DNA of 64,000 bases from Micromonospora kangleipakensis (GCF_004217615.1 NZ_SHLD01000001.1:2480001-2544000), one strand, 5' to 3'; positions 49,184 through 59,826 are shown, numbered from the stretch's first letter. The notes: generated by a model from the letters alone, not told the origin. A program made the numbers and translations.

Positions 49184-50188
49184 TCAGCAGGTGTCCGGGA
49201 TGTCCAGGGAACGGTTCGGATCGAACATCGCGTCCGGGTCCTCGGTGGCGACCGGTCCGCCGTAAGTCGGCGCGCCCACGTCGAGCAGCCCCTTGTCGAA
49301 GGCCGCGCAGTCGATGTTCGAGGCGTAGGAATCCGAATCCTGGAGCCAGAGTCCGACCGAGGCGGATTCGACGTCGTCGGGGTGCGGCACGTGCCAGAGC
49401 AGCGTGTCGTGCACCACCACCACGCCGTCGCCGGGCGCCGCGCCGGTGCTCTGGAAGGCGTACGCCCAGGCGAAGTTGGTGGTCACCTCCAGCACCCGGA
49501 TGCCGTCGGAGTCCCGGGTCGCCCGGTAGGTGACCGTTCCTTTGACCCGGGGCTGGTGCTTCGTCAGCCGGGCTCCCGGTGCGAGCCGGGTGGCGTAACT
49601 GGCGAACACGGCGGAGTCGAAGTCCTCGCGCATCCCAGCCCGGGCGTCCGGGGCGAACTGCCGGATCAGCGGTTCCGGGTCCTCGGACGTCATGAAGGCG
49701 CGGTCCAGCCGGGCAGTCACCAGGGCGGCGCGGACCTTCCTCAGCCCGGCCGACGCCTGCTTGGCGGTGAAGTTGCCGGTCCGCTTCGCTGGCGGCAGGG
49801 TGATGCCGGCAGCCCCATCGGGGAACGCCTCGGCGGGCGTGCCCGCGAAGGGCCCGGCCGCTGCGGGAGCGCTGGCTGCGCTGGTCGCCTGGACCCCGGC
49901 CGGCTGAGTGATCGTCGGGTATGCGGCGGGGCCATCGCCCACCTTCTCGAAGAACCGGTAGCCGACGGTGCCGACGACCGCGAAGAGGCCGAGGACCAGC
50001 AGCGCGGCGACCCCGGCGAGCAGTTTGGCGCTGTGCCGTTCCCAGCCCAGGCGGAGCCGCTCGGCGCGCGTCACCTCGTGCTCCACTTGGGGCTGGCGCA
50101 TCCAGTCGGGCACCCTCACCGGTTCCTCGGCGGGGGTGAAGAGCTCGTCGAGGCGGGGCGACGGCTCGGGGATCGGCTGGTCGGTCAT
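49184..50188 (-). CDS. Single-pass membrane protein, unknown
   Basis: A 334-residue protein: cytosolic N-terminus (about 1-70), one transmembrane helix (LLAGVAALLVLGLFAVVGTV, about 73-92), then an Ala/Pro-rich linker and an extracytoplasmic domain (about 150-334) that ends DPNRSLDIPDTC. I recognise no family. The outside domain contains RVLEVTTNFAWAYAF and VVVHDTLLWHVPH, which suggests a small alpha/beta fold of the type seen in secreted NTF2-like proteins, but this is a guess. It is divergent from truB and convergent with the MATE gene. Confidence 0.7.
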   Translation of the reverse strand: MTDQPIPEPSPRLDELFTPAEEPVRVPDWMRQPQVEHEVTRAERLRLGWERHSAKLLAGVAALLVLGLFAVVGTVGYRFFEKVGDGPAAYPTITQPAGVQATSAASAPAAAGPFAGTPAEAFPDGAAGITLPPAKRTGNFTAKQASAGLRKVRAALVTARLDRAFMTSEDPEPLIRQFAPDARAGMREDFDSAVFASYATRLAPGARLTKHQPRVKGTVTYRATRDSDGIRVLEVTTNFAWAYAFQSTGAAPGDGVVVVHDTLLWHVPHPDDVESASVGLWLQDSDSYASNIDCAAFDKGLLDVGAPTYGGPVATEDPDAMFDPNRSLDIPDTC

Positions 50189-50295
50189 TCCGGATCCAAG
50201 GTCAGACGCGATGCGGGCGCATGATCTTCGCATCCCGCGGCCCGTCGTGGTGTCCCCTGCGGGCGGCCGCAGCGCTTCTGGCAGGCTTGACGGTC

Positions 50296-51177
50296 GTGAG
50301 CACAGACGGACTGATCGTGGTCGACAAACCCGGCGGCATGACGTCGCACGACGTGGTGGCGCGGATCCGGCGGCTGGCGCGGACCCGCCGGGTGGGGCAC
50401 GGGGGCACGCTCGACCCGATGGCCACCGGCGTGCTGGTGATCGGGGTCGGTCGGGCCACCCGGCTGCTCACCTACGTCATCGGCGCCGGCAAGAGCTACA
50501 CCGCGACGATCCGGCTCGGCCAGTCCACGATCACCGACGACGCCGAGGGCGACGTGATCGCCACGACGCCGGCCGGCACGGTGACCGACGAGGCGGTGCG
50601 CACCGCGCTCGCCGCGCTGACCGGGGAGATCGACCAGGTGCCGAGCGCCGTCAGCGCCATCAAGATCAACGGCGAGCGGGCGTACAAGCGGGTCCGCGAG
50701 GGGGAGAGCGTCGAGCTGCCGGCCCGCCGGGTCACCATCTCCCGGCTGGACGTCCGCTCGATCCGTCGGGACCAGACTGACGTGGTGGACGTGGACGTGG
50801 ACGTTACCTGCTCGTCCGGGACGTACATCCGGGCCATCGCCCGGGACGTCGGCCTGGCGCTGGGGGTCGGTGGCCACCTGACGGCGCTGCGGCGGACGGC
50901 GGTGGGCGACTTCACCCTGGCCGAGGCGGCCACCCTCGACGAGCTGGAGCAGCGCGCGCCGGAGGTGGTCAACCTGCCGCTCGACGCCGCCGCGGACCGG
51001 TACTTCCCGCGCCGCGACGCCACCCCCGACGAGGCGAGGATCCTGTCCCACGGCGGGCCGCTGGACCCGGCCGGCATCACCGGGCCGTACGCCGTCTTCG
51101 GCCCGGACGGCCTGATCGCTATCGTCAGCGAGCGGGACGGGCGGGCCCGCGCGGAGATCGTGCTCGCCCCGGCCTGA
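50296..51177 (+). CDS. truB: tRNA pseudouridine(55) synthase TruB
   Basis: A 293-residue enzyme that makes the T-loop pseudouridine in tRNA. Catalytic aspartate lies in RVGHGGTLDPMATGVL (about residue 42), with KSYTATIRLG, SAIKINGERAYKRVREGE and CSSGTYIRAIARDVG downstream. GTG 50296 is chosen since the conserved DGLIVVDKPGGMTSHD begins three codons later and CAGGCT stands eight bases upstream; the ORF extends back to 50221 but those residues are not conserved. It is followed by ribF after 60 bases. Confidence 0.95.
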   Translation: MSTDGLIVVDKPGGMTSHDVVARIRRLARTRRVGHGGTLDPMATGVLVIGVGRATRLLTYVIGAGKSYTATIRLGQSTITDDAEGDVIATTPAGTVTDEAVRTALAALTGEIDQVPSAVSAIKINGERAYKRVREGESVELPARRVTISRLDVRSIRRDQTDVVDVDVDVTCSSGTYIRAIARDVGLALGVGGHLTALRRTAVGDFTLAEAATLDELEQRAPEVVNLPLDAAADRYFPRRDATPDEARILSHGGPLDPAGITGPYAVFGPDGLIAIVSERDGRARAEIVLAPA

Positions 51178-51237
51178 CAGCCGGCCGCGGAGCGACCCGG
51201 CCGGCGCGGGCCGGCGGGACAGCAGGGGAGGAGCGGC

Positions 51238-52167
51238 ATGCAGCGGTGGCGGGGGTACGAGGCGGCGCCCGGTGGTTGGGGGCGGTCGGTCGTCACCATC
51301 GGCGTCTTCGACGGCGTGCACAAGGGGCACCAGGCGACCATCGGCCACGCCGTGGCGCGCGCCCGCGAGCTGGGCGTCAAGTCGGTGGTGGTGACCTTCG
51401 ACCCGCACCCGGCGGAGGTGGTCCGCCCCGGCTCGCACCCCGCCGTGCTGACCGAGCCGGCCCGCAAGGCCGAGCTGATCGAGGCGCTCGGCGTCGACGT
51501 GCTGTGCGTGGTGCCGTTCACCCCGGACTTCTCCCGGCTGCCGGCCGAGGAGTTCGTGCACGACATCCTGGTCGAGCACCTGCACGCCGCCCTGGTCGTG
51601 GTCGGCGCCAACTTCCGGTTCGGGCACCGGGCCGCCGGTGACGTGGCCCTGCTGGAGCGGCTCGGCCGGACCTTCGGCTTCGGGGTGGAGGGCGCCCCGC
51701 TGGTCGCCGAGGCGGGCACCGTCTTCTCCTCCACGTACATCCGCTCCTGCGTCGACGCGGGCGACGTGGTGGCGGCGGCCGGCGCGCTGGGCCGCCCGCA
51801 CCGGGTGGAGGGCGTGGTGGTCCGCGGCGATCAGCGCGGGCGTGAGCTGGGTTACCCCACCGCCAACCTGCTCTGCCACCGGTACGCGGCGATCCCCGCC
51901 GACGGCGTGTACGCCGCCCGGCTGGTGCGCCGGGGGCAGCGGGAGCCGCTCGCGGCAGCGGTCTCGATCGGCACCAACCCGACCTTCTCCGGCCGGGAGC
52001 GCCGAGTGGAGGCGTACGCGCTGGACTTCAGCGGCGACCTGTACGGCGAGCGGCTGGCCCTGGACTTCGTCGCGCACCTGCGCGAACAGCGGACGTACGA
52101 CGCGATCGAGCCGCTGGTCGCCCAGATCGCCGAGGACGTGGAGCGGACCCGCCGCGCGCTCGGCTGA
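51238..52167 (+). CDS. ribF: Bifunctional riboflavin kinase/FAD synthetase
   Basis: A 309-residue enzyme making FMN and FAD from riboflavin. The N-terminal FAD synthetase domain (about 1-165) has VTIGVFDGVHKGHQATIGHA and TFDPHPAEVVRP, and FSSTYIRSCVDAGD; the C-terminal flavokinase domain (about 180-305) has GRELGYPTANL, GVYAARLV and SIGTNPTFSG. GGGGAGG stands seven bases before ATG 51238. Conserved neighbour of truB and rpsO. Confidence 0.95.
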   Translation: MQRWRGYEAAPGGWGRSVVTIGVFDGVHKGHQATIGHAVARARELGVKSVVVTFDPHPAEVVRPGSHPAVLTEPARKAELIEALGVDVLCVVPFTPDFSRLPAEEFVHDILVEHLHAALVVVGANFRFGHRAAGDVALLERLGRTFGFGVEGAPLVAEAGTVFSSTYIRSCVDAGDVVAAAGALGRPHRVEGVVVRGDQRGRELGYPTANLLCHRYAAIPADGVYAARLVRRGQREPLAAAVSIGTNPTFSGRERRVEAYALDFSGDLYGERLALDFVAHLREQRTYDAIEPLVAQIAEDVERTRRALG

Positions 52168-52222
52168 GCGTCCCGCCAACCCGCCGCGCGGCCCTTCGCC
52201 GGGCGGTACCGCCTCGGGCTGG

Positions 52223-52361
52223 TAGGCTGGCGGGGACGTCGGCTGACCGACGTGGGGCCTCGCGTGCCTGCACGACGCCGCGGGTGCGAGGTTCGTCCGT
52301 CTCCGGTCCTCCGGACCTCGACGACGGACATCAGTGATCAACCCATCGAAACAGGGAGAAC
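52223..52361 (+). promoter_or_regulatory. rpsO promoter and structured leader
   Basis: An extended -10 box (TGG then TAGGCT, 52223-52228) starts a leader of about 125 bases. Within it ACGTCGG (52236-52242) pairs exactly with CCGACGT (52247-52253) around CTGA, and CCTCGC (52258-52263) can pair with GCGAGG (52286-52291). Autoregulatory leaders that bind S15 are known from several phyla, so this is a candidate S15-binding RNA. Confidence 0.5.
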
Positions 52362-52631
52362 ATGGCGCTCGACCAGGAAGCCAAGGCCAAGATCCGCTCG
52401 GAGTACGCGACCGCCGAGGGCGACACCGGTTCGCCGGAGGTGCAGGTCGCGGTCCTCACCAAGCGGATCGCCGAGCTCACCGAGCACCTGAAGGTGCACA
52501 AGCACGACCACCACAGCCGCCGTGGGCTGCTGCTGCTGGTCGGCCGTCGCCGTCGGCTGCTCAACTACGTCCAGAAGAAGGACATCAACCGCTACCGGTC
52601 GCTCATCGAGCGGCTCGGCCTGCGCCGATGA
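52362..52631 (+). CDS. rpsO: Small subunit ribosomal protein uS15
   Basis: An 89-residue 30S protein with the universal S15 core [20 protein letters not shown] followed by [26 protein letters not shown] precedes the ATG. Flanked by a structured leader and a terminator and followed by pnp, the ancient rpsO-pnp order. Confidence 0.98.
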   Translation: MALDQEAKAKIRSEYATAEGDTGSPEVQVAVLTKRIAELTEHLKVHKHDHHSRRGLLLLVGRRRRLLNYVQKKDINRYRSLIERLGLRR

Positions 52632-52636
52632 CGTGA

Positions 52637-52666
52637 CGGGGGAGTGGCCACTCGGCCGCTCCCCCG
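52637..52666 (+). terminator. Hairpin after rpsO
   Basis: CGGGGGAG (52637-52644) pairs with CTCCCCCG (52659-52666), extended inside by GGCC/GGCC around ACTC. It may terminate rpsO mRNA or be the processing point between rpsO and pnp. Confidence 0.75.
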
Positions 52667-52856
52667 TTCCGGTACCACAGAAGAACAGGGCCCGCGCGAC
52701 CACCCGACAGGGAGCCGGTCAGCGTACCGGTCTCCGGTAGTGGCCCCCGGGAATCCCGGCATCATGCCGGCCACCCGGGCGCTTCGATCGAAGACCGGCC
52801 GTCTGAGCAGCTCCTCAGTGTCGTGGGACCCACGAAGCGAAGGAGCACTACAGCAC

Positions 52857-55235
52857 ATGACCGAGACCAACCTCGGCACGGAATCCCGCACCGCCGTGAT
52901 CGACAACGGGTCCTTCGGCACCCGTGAGATCACCTTCTCCACCGGCAGGCTGGCCCGCCAGGCCGCCGGCTCCGTCGTCGCCCAGCTGGGCGAGACGGTG
53001 GTCCTCTCCGCCACCACCGCCGGCAAGCAGCCGAAGGAGCAGTTCGACTTCTTCCCGCTGACCGTCGACGTCGAGGAGCGGATGTACGCCGCGGGCCGGA
53101 TCCCCGGCTCGTTCTTCCGCCGCGAGGGCCGCCCCAGCGAGGACGCGATCCTCACCTGCCGGCTGATCGACCGGCCGCTGCGCCCGTCGTTCGTCAAGGG
53201 CCTGCGCAACGAGGTCCAGGTCGTCGAGACGATCCTCGCGCTCGACCCGCAGCACCCGTACGACGTCGTGGCGATCAACGCTGCCTCGATGTCGACCAAG
53301 CTCTCCGGCCTGCCGTTCTCCGGCCCGATCGGGGCCACCCGGATGGCGCACATCGACGGCCAGTGGGTCGCCTTCCCGACCCACGAGGAGCTGGCCCGGG
53401 CCACCTTCGACATGGTGGTGGCCGGCCGCACCCTGCCGGACGGCGACGTCGCGATCATGATGGTCGAGGCCGAGGCCACCAACCACACCGTGGCGCTGGT
53501 CGCCGGCGGCGCCCCCGCCCCGACCGAGGAGGTCGTCGCCAGCGGCCTGGAGGCCGCCAAGCCGGCCATCCGCGAGCTGTGCCGGGCGCAGAGCGAGCTG
53601 GCCGAGGTTTCCGCCAAGCCGGTCGCCGAGTTCCCGGTCTTCCTGGACTACCAGGACGACGCGTACCAGGCGGTGGCCGACCTGGCCCGCGCCGACGTCG
53701 CCGAGGCCCTCCAGATCGCCGGCAAGGCGGTCCGCGAGGAGGCCCTGGACGCGATCAAGGCCCGCGTGCAGGAGGAGCTCGGCCCGCGCTTCGAGGGTCG
53801 GGAGAAGGAGCTCAACGCCGCCTTCCGGTCGCTGACCAAGTCCGAGGTCCGCAACCGGGTGCTGCGCGAGCAGGTCCGCATCGACGGCCGCGGCCCGCGC
53901 GACATCCGTCCGCTGACCGCCGAGGTCGGCGTGCTGCCGCGGGTGCACGGCTCGGCGCTGTTCGAGCGGGGCGAGACCCAGATCCTGGGCGTCACCACGC
54001 TGAACATGCTGCGCATGGAGCAGACGCTGGACACCCTCGCCCCGGAGAAGTCCAAGCGCTACATGCACAACTACAACTTCCCGCCGTACTCGACCGGTGA
54101 GACCGGTCGGGTCGGTTCGCCGAAGCGGCGCGAGATCGGCCACGGCGCTCTCGCCGAGCGGGCGCTGATCCCGGTGCTGCCGTCGCGCGAGGAGTTCCCG
54201 TACGCCATCCGGCAGGTCTCCGAGGCGCTCGGCTCCAACGGCTCCACCTCGATGGGTTCGGTCTGCGCCTCGACGCTGGGCCTGCTGTCGGCCGGTGTGC
54301 CGCTGAAGGCGCCGGTCGCCGGCATCGCCATGGGCCTCATCTCCGACGAGGTCGAGGGCAAGACCCAGTACGTGACGCTGACCGACATCCTCGGCGCCGA
54401 GGACGCGTTCGGCGACATGGACTTCAAGGTCGCCGGCACCCGGGACTTCGTCACCGCGCTGCAGCTCGACACCAAGCTCAACGGCATCCCGTCGGACGTG
54501 CTGGCCGCCGCGCTGCAGCAGGCGCACGAGGCCCGGCAGACCATCCTCGACGTGATGCAGCGGGCGATCGAGGCGCCGGCCGAGATGTCGGACTACGCGC
54601 CGCGGGTCACCACCGTCAAGATCCCGGTCGACAAGATCGGCATGGTGATCGGCCCGAAGGGCCAGACCATCAACGCCATCCAGGACGAGACCGGCGCCGA
54701 GATCTCCATCGAGGACGACGGCACGATCTACGTCGGCGCGACCAACGGCCCGTCGGCCCAGGCCGCGGTGGAGCGGATCAACGCGATCGCCAACCCGACG
54801 CTGCCGAAGCTCGGCGACCGGTTCCTCGGCACCGTGGTGAAGACCGCCGCGTTCGGCGCCTTCATCTCGCTGCTGCCGGGCCGCGACGGCCTGCTGCACA
54901 TCTCCAAGGTGGGCGACGGCAAGCGGGTCGAGAAGGTCGAGGACTTCCTCAACGTCGGCGACCGGGTCGAGGTGGAGATCGCGGACATCGACGCCCGCGG
55001 CAAGATCTACCTGGACAAGGTCCGCCCGGAGGGTGCCGAGGCGCCGGCCGTCGGCGAGGCCGCCGGTGGCGAGCGCCCGGCCGGCCGGGACCGCGGCGAC
55101 CGGGGTCCGCGGGACCGCGGCGACCGGGACCGCGAGCGCGGCAGCCGTGGCCCGGAGCGTGGCGAGGGCGGCCAGGGCGGCGGCGAGGGTGGCGAGGGCG
55201 GCGAGCGTCCGCGCCGCCGGACCCGGCACAGCTGA
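52857..55235 (+). CDS. pnp: Polyribonucleotide nucleotidyltransferase (PNPase)
   Basis: A 792-residue exoribonuclease/RNA polymerase; in actinobacteria this protein was historically described as guanosine pentaphosphate synthetase. Two RNase PH domains (about 12-240 and 330-560; [20 protein letters not shown] and [20 protein letters not shown]), KH (about 590-645; [20 protein letters not shown]) and S1 (about 655-725). The C-terminal tail is an Arg/Asp/Gly-rich disordered stretch (about 735-792), common in actinobacteria. AAGGAG lies 12 bases before ATG 52857. The 225-base gap after rpsO holds a terminator and pnp leader. Confidence 0.97.
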   Translation: MTETNLGTESRTAVIDNGSFGTREITFSTGRLARQAAGSVVAQLGETVVLSATTAGKQPKEQFDFFPLTVDVEERMYAAGRIPGSFFRREGRPSEDAILTCRLIDRPLRPSFVKGLRNEVQVVETILALDPQHPYDVVAINAASMSTKLSGLPFSGPIGATRMAHIDGQWVAFPTHEELARATFDMVVAGRTLPDGDVAIMMVEAEATNHTVALVAGGAPAPTEEVVASGLEAAKPAIRELCRAQSELAEVSAKPVAEFPVFLDYQDDAYQAVADLARADVAEALQIAGKAVREEALDAIKARVQEELGPRFEGREKELNAAFRSLTKSEVRNRVLREQVRIDGRGPRDIRPLTAEVGVLPRVHGSALFERGETQILGVTTLNMLRMEQTLDTLAPEKSKRYMHNYNFPPYSTGETGRVGSPKRREIGHGALAERALIPVLPSREEFPYAIRQVSEALGSNGSTSMGSVCASTLGLLSAGVPLKAPVAGIAMGLISDEVEGKTQYVTLTDILGAEDAFGDMDFKVAGTRDFVTALQLDTKLNGIPSDVLAAALQQAHEARQTILDVMQRAIEAPAEMSDYAPRVTTVKIPVDKIGMVIGPKGQTINAIQDETGAEISIEDDGTIYVGATNGPSAQAAVERINAIANPTLPKLGDRFLGTVVKTAAFGAFISLLPGRDGLLHISKVGDGKRVEKVEDFLNVGDRVEVEIADIDARGKIYLDKVRPEGAEAPAVGEAAGGERPAGRDRGDRGPRDRGDRDRERGSRGPERGEGGQGGGEGGEGGERPRRRTRHS

Positions 55236-55242
55236 GCAGTGA

Positions 55243-55277
55243 CCGGCCGGGTGGGGACGCGGTCCCCGCCCGGCCGG
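55243..55277 (+). terminator. 16-bp hairpin after pnp
   Basis: CCGGCCGGGTGGGGAC (55243-55258) pairs with the complement at 55262-55277 around GCG, with one G-T wobble. It begins eight bases after the pnp stop. Confidence 0.8.
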
Positions 55278-55327
55278 CTCGTGACACCCGCACCACCCAC
55301 CCCTCGTCGAAGTGAGAGCAGGTTTCC

Positions 55328-56743
55328 GTGAGTCGGGCCCAGCGTTCGTCTTTTCCTGCGGGTCGACGGGGGGTGGCGGCGTCCGGTGCCGTCCGGCACG
55401 CCACCGGGTCGCAGCCCGGGCGCGCCGGTGGGTCGGCCCGGGCGGTCACCCGCACGCTGAGTGACGACCCGCTGGGCGGCACGGTACGCCGTACCGTGCT
55501 CCCCAGCGGTCTGCGCGTGCTGACCGAGGCGATCCCGGCGATGCGCAGCGTCTCCTTCGGCATCTGGGTGGCGGTCGGCTCCCGCGACGAGACCGGGCCG
55601 CAGGGCGGCGCCGCGCACTTCCTGGAGCACCTGCTGTTCAAGGGCACCAGGAAGCGGACCGCGCTGGAGATCTCCTCGGAGATCGAGGCGGTGGGCGGCG
55701 AGACCAACGCCTTCACCACCAAGGAGTACACCTGCTACTACGCGCGGGTGCTCGACGAGGACCTGCCGCTCGCCATCGACGTGATGTGCGACGCGGTCGC
55801 CGACTCGCTGCTGGAACCGGCCGACGTGGAGACCGAGCGGGGCGTCATCCTCGAAGAGATCGCCATGCACGACGACGAGCCCGGCGACGAGGTGCACGAC
55901 CTGTTCGCCCGGGCCGTCTACGGCGACCACCCCCTCGGCCGGCTGATCTCCGGCACCGAGGAGACGGTCACCCCGATGACCCGCCGGCAGATCCAGAGCT
56001 TCTACCGGCGCCGCTACACCCCGCCGCAGATCGTCATCGCCGCCGCCGGCAACCTCGACCACGCCACCGTGGTCAAGCTGGTCCGCCAGGCCCTGCGCGG
56101 CACCCCGCTGGAGGGCGACCCGGCGGTACCGGCCCCGCACCGCCCGGCCACCCCGGCCGTACGCACCAGGCCGGCCGCCACCCTGGTCGAGCCGAAGGAG
56201 ACCGAGCAGGCGCACGTCATCCTCGGCTGCCCCGGCATCGACCGCACCGACGAGCGGCGCTTCGCCCTCGGCGTGCTGAACAACGTCCTCGGCGGCGGGA
56301 TGTCCAGCCGCCTGTTCCAGGAGATCCGGGAGCGGCGCGGCCTGGCCTACTCGGTCTACTCCTACGCCAGCCAGTACGCCGACAGCGGCCTCTTCGCGGT
56401 CTACGCCGGCTGTGCGCCGGGCAAGGTGGACGAGGTGCTGGAGCTGACCCGGGCGGAGCTGGCCCGGGTGGCCGCCGACGGAATCACCGCCGACGAGCTG
56501 GCCCGGGGCAAGGGCATGTCGAAGGGCTCCTTCGTGCTGGGCCTGGAGGACACCGGCTCGCGGATGAGCCGGCTGGCCAAGGGGGAGCTGCTCTACGGCG
56601 ACCTGATGCCGGTGGACGAGCTGCTCGCCCGGGTCGACGCGGTCACCCTGGACGACGTGAACGGTCTCGCCGCCGAGCTGCTCGCCCGGTCGATGTCGCT
56701 CGCCGTGGTCGGCCCGTTCGGCGAGAACGACTTCACCGCCTGA
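55328..56743 (+). CDS. M16 family zinc peptidase (PepR/mitochondrial processing peptidase-like)
   Basis: A 471-residue protease of the pitrilysin M16B family. The inverted zinc motif H-x-x-E-H is present in GGAAHFLEHLLFKGT (about 102-106), with the third ligand glutamate in ERGVILEEIAMHDDEP (about 178). The C-terminal half is the inactive M16 domain with GGGMSSRLFQEIRERRGLAY. It commonly follows pnp and precedes dapB in actinobacteria. The first 45 residues are a poorly conserved Arg/Ser-rich tail; GTG 55328 follows AGG by only a few bases and a start further in is possible. Confidence 0.93.
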   Translation: MSRAQRSSFPAGRRGVAASGAVRHATGSQPGRAGGSARAVTRTLSDDPLGGTVRRTVLPSGLRVLTEAIPAMRSVSFGIWVAVGSRDETGPQGGAAHFLEHLLFKGTRKRTALEISSEIEAVGGETNAFTTKEYTCYYARVLDEDLPLAIDVMCDAVADSLLEPADVETERGVILEEIAMHDDEPGDEVHDLFARAVYGDHPLGRLISGTEETVTPMTRRQIQSFYRRRYTPPQIVIAAAGNLDHATVVKLVRQALRGTPLEGDPAVPAPHRPATPAVRTRPAATLVEPKETEQAHVILGCPGIDRTDERRFALGVLNNVLGGGMSSRLFQEIRERRGLAYSVYSYASQYADSGLFAVYAGCAPGKVDEVLELTRAELARVAADGITADELARGKGMSKGSFVLGLEDTGSRMSRLAKGELLYGDLMPVDELLARVDAVTLDDVNGLAAELLARSMSLAVVGPFGENDFTA

Positions 56744-56863
56744 GCCCCGCCCCGCCGGTGACCAGGCGTGGGACGTGCCAGCTCGCGGTCACCGCCGCGC
56801 CGGCGGCCACGACGTGGCGCAAACCGGAGTGGACCCTGGCAGGTGGGTGGTCCCGGCGGGTGA

Positions 56864-57667
<804 letters not shown>

Positions 57668-57821
57668 CGCCGCGCCGCCCGGCCCCGCCGCCCGGCCGCC
57701 GGCCTGCCGCTGCTCGGCCGGGTCGGCGGCAGGGCGGACCGGCATGGCGCGTCGGGCGCGACCGGGCAGGTGCGCAACGGCGATCAAGCACGGCAGCCGG
57801 TCCACGGTGCACGCTGGAGCC

Positions 57822-58745
57822 ATGACCACGACGGACGGGCTGACCAGCATCCTCGACCGGGTGCAGACCGGTCTCGACGACCCGGCGATCAGCCCGGCCG
57901 ATCTCGCCGCTCGTGCCCACCTCTCCCGCTTCCACTTCGACCGGCTGGTCGCCGCGGCGACCGGGGAACCCCCGGGCGCCCTGCGGCGCCGGCTGCTGCT
58001 CGAGCGGGCGGCCCACCGGCTCATCACCAGTGACCGCACCATCCTGGACATCGCGGTCGAGGCCGGGTACGGCTCGCACGAGGCGTTCACCCGCGCCTTT
58101 CTCCGCTCGTACGGGGCGACCCCCACGGCCGTGCGACGGCGCCCGCCGCTCACCTTCCGGGAGCTGGAGCTGCCCTGCCCCAGCGGCGTCCACTTCCAAC
58201 CCCCCGGCGGCCTGCGGCTGCCGGCCGCGCACCAGGAGACTCCGATGAACGTGCTGCAGCAGCTGGTCGACCACCACGTCGAGACCCTGACCGCGATCAT
58301 CGACCGCGCCGCCCGGCTGGACGAGGAGATCCTCGACCGGCCCGTGACCGTCTCGGTCGAGACCATCGACGATCGGCCCACCCTCCGCTCGTTGATCAAC
58401 GCGATGGTCACCCAGGAGGAGCACTGGCTGTCGGCGCTGCGCGGCGGCGGCTGGCCCGACGAGAGCGACCGGTCGATCGGCGGTCTGGCGGCCCGGCACG
58501 CGGTGGCCGGCCGGGACTACCGGGCCTTCGTCGCGCAGACGCTGGCCGCCGGCACCCTCGCCGACACGTTCGTCGACACCACCTGCACACCGCCGACCAC
58601 CCACACCCTCGGCGGCACCATCGGCCACGTGATCACCTTCGCGGCCGTCCGCCGTACGCTCGCCATCGGCGCGCTGCACACCGCGGGCGTCACCGACCTG
58701 GGCGCGGGCGACCCCCGGCCGTACCTGGACGCCCGGGCCGGCTGA
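57822..58745 (+). CDS. AraC-type helix-turn-helix protein fused to DinB-like domain
   Basis: A 307-residue fusion. The N-terminal AraC HTH pair (about 5-105) contains SPADLAARAHLSRFHFDRLV and ILDIAVEAGYGSHEAFTRAF; the C-terminal half (about 140-300) is a DinB/YfiT-like four-helix bundle (NVLQQLVDHHVETLTAIIDR, MVTQEEHWLSALRGG, TIGHVITFAAVRR) with histidines placed for metal binding. Such fusions likely sense a thiol or metal-dependent stress and regulate nearby genes. ATG 57822 follows GGAG at short distance; CACGCT six bases upstream may be a -10. Confidence 0.85.
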   Translation: MTTTDGLTSILDRVQTGLDDPAISPADLAARAHLSRFHFDRLVAAATGEPPGALRRRLLLERAAHRLITSDRTILDIAVEAGYGSHEAFTRAFLRSYGATPTAVRRRPPLTFRELELPCPSGVHFQPPGGLRLPAAHQETPMNVLQQLVDHHVETLTAIIDRAARLDEEILDRPVTVSVETIDDRPTLRSLINAMVTQEEHWLSALRGGGWPDESDRSIGGLAARHAVAGRDYRAFVAQTLAAGTLADTFVDTTCTPPTTHTLGGTIGHVITFAAVRRTLAIGALHTAGVTDLGAGDPRPYLDARAG

Positions 58746-58797
58746 ACCCGGCCGGCGGTGGCGGCCGAAAGCGGTCGCCGGCGGCCGGGTCACCGCC

Positions 58798-58803
58798 TAG
58801 GCT
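58798..58803 (+). promoter_or_regulatory. TAGGCT -10 box for leaderless GNAT gene
   Basis: TAGGCT, seven bases, then GTG 58811, with no ribosome site. A hairpin-rich stretch (58749-58789) just upstream may terminate the AraC-DinB gene. Confidence 0.55.
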
Positions 58804-58810
58804 TCCCCCG

Positions 58811-59290
58811 GTGATGATCGATTCTGGGCTGCGCGACCGGGCCGGCCGTCACGTCACCCTGCGGCCGGTGGGCGACGGGAACTGGCGGGCCGTCGCCGAC
58901 ATCGCGCCCCGCGACGACCAGCGCGGCTGGGTGCCCGCCCTGGCCGCCCGGTACCTGGTGCTGACCATGCGCTCGGATGTCTGGACCTCGCTGGCCGTGG
59001 TCGCCGACGAGACGGTGGTCGGGCACGTCATGTGGGGCGTGGACGACGACGGCTCCCGCTGGATCGGCGGCATGGTGATCGACGCCGCGGAGCAGGACCG
59101 GGGCGTGGGGCGGGCCGCCGTCCGCACCCTCGCCGACTGGTTGTCCGCCCAGGACGGCGGCAGCGTCGTGCGGCTGTCGTACCACCCGGAGAACGTCCCC
59201 GCCGCCCGCCTCTACACCTCCCTGGGCTTCACCCCCACCGGCGCCATGGAGGACGACGAACTCGTCGCCGAACGAACCCCACCCTCCTGA
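58811..59290 (+). CDS. GNAT family N-acetyltransferase
   Basis: A 159-residue acetyltransferase with the GNAT core: VTLRPVGDGNWRAVADI at the N-terminus, GGMVIDAAEQDRGVGRAAVR (acetyl-CoA loop D-R-G-V-G-R) and VVRLSYHPENVPAARLYTSL GF. The H-P-E-N-x-x-A-x-x-L-Y pattern near the C-terminus is reminiscent of spermidine acetyltransferase-like enzymes. The acceptor is unknown. The start is fixed by the upstream -10 box. Confidence 0.9.
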   Translation: MMIDSGLRDRAGRHVTLRPVGDGNWRAVADIAPRDDQRGWVPALAARYLVLTMRSDVWTSLAVVADETVVGHVMWGVDDDGSRWIGGMVIDAAEQDRGVGRAAVRTLADWLSAQDGGSVVRLSYHPENVPAARLYTSLGFTPTGAMEDDELVAERTPPS

Positions 59291-59302
59291 CCCACCCCGC
59301 AC

Positions 59303-59362
59303 GTGATCATGAAGTTGTCGCCGCGACCCGCCGGGGCGGGTGGCGACACCTTCATGATCGAC
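59303..59362. repeat. Dispersed palindromic element, copy 3
   Basis: Arms GTGATCATGAAGTTGTCGCC-like (from 59303) and its near-complement ending CTTCATGATCGAC (to 59362) with one mismatch. The same core as the copies at 9981 and 47635. It lies 12 bases after the GNAT stop and provides the stop codon for the debranching-enzyme remnant on the other strand. Confidence 0.85.
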
Positions 59363-59741
59363 GGCGTGGGGCGGTGGTCAGCGGGGGGTGGGGGAGGTGC
59401 GGGCCGGGGCGCGGCGGGGGGTGGGGATGGTCGGGGTTGAGCGGGGGGGTCGTGTCGAGCGTGAGGCCGCGAGGAAGGCCGGTGACCGTCGGGTGGCCGG
59501 AGCGGTCGACGTGGACGTCGACCGGGGCGCCGGCGACGCGGAACCGGTTGACCGCGAGCGCGCCCAGCTCCGGGCCGGCCAGCGGTCGTACCGCCACCCG
59601 GCCGGCGGGCACGTCGGGGTAGAGCCCGATACCGGCCTGGACGAGCATGACCGCGGCCGCCGCCGACCAGGCCTGCGGCCGGCAGGCCGCCGGGTACGGC
59701 ACCGGGCGGCCGACCAGCGCGCGGTCGTCCCCGCCGTAGAG
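59363..59741 (-). pseudogene. C-terminal remnant of glycogen debranching/amylo-alpha-1,6-glucosidase-like protein
   Basis: Reading leftward from 59741 the frame encodes ALVGRPVPYPAACRPQAWSA, GIGLYPDVPAGRVAVRPLAG and VDRSGHPTVTGLPRGLTL, which matches the extreme C-terminus of actinobacterial debranching/amylo-alpha-1,6-glucosidase-type proteins. Everything before this (normally 500 or more residues) is absent; upstream of 59741 the similarity stops abruptly at the sugar-permease fragment of the opposite strand. No start codon or ribosome site belongs to it. It is a truncated relic. Confidence 0.65.
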
Positions 59742-59822
59742 CTGACCATCCTGTCGTTCCAGGGCTCCTGGAACGAGTTTCCGCACAGCCTGGTCGCGGT
59801 CGAGGGCGCCGACAAGGGCTGA
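59742..59822 (+). pseudogene. Fragment of a sugar ABC transporter permease
   Basis: The plus strand encodes LTILSFQGSWNEFPHSLVAV EGADKG and stop. The F-Q-G-S-W-N-E-F block resembles the C-terminal cytosolic-to-TM segment of MalG-type sugar permeases (usually F-x-x-x-W-N-E/D-F). Only about 26 residues remain, with no gene before it. Together with the debranching-enzyme remnant it marks a lost sugar-utilisation locus. The fragment is short, so identification is moderate. Confidence 0.5.
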
Positions 59823-59826
59823 GCGA

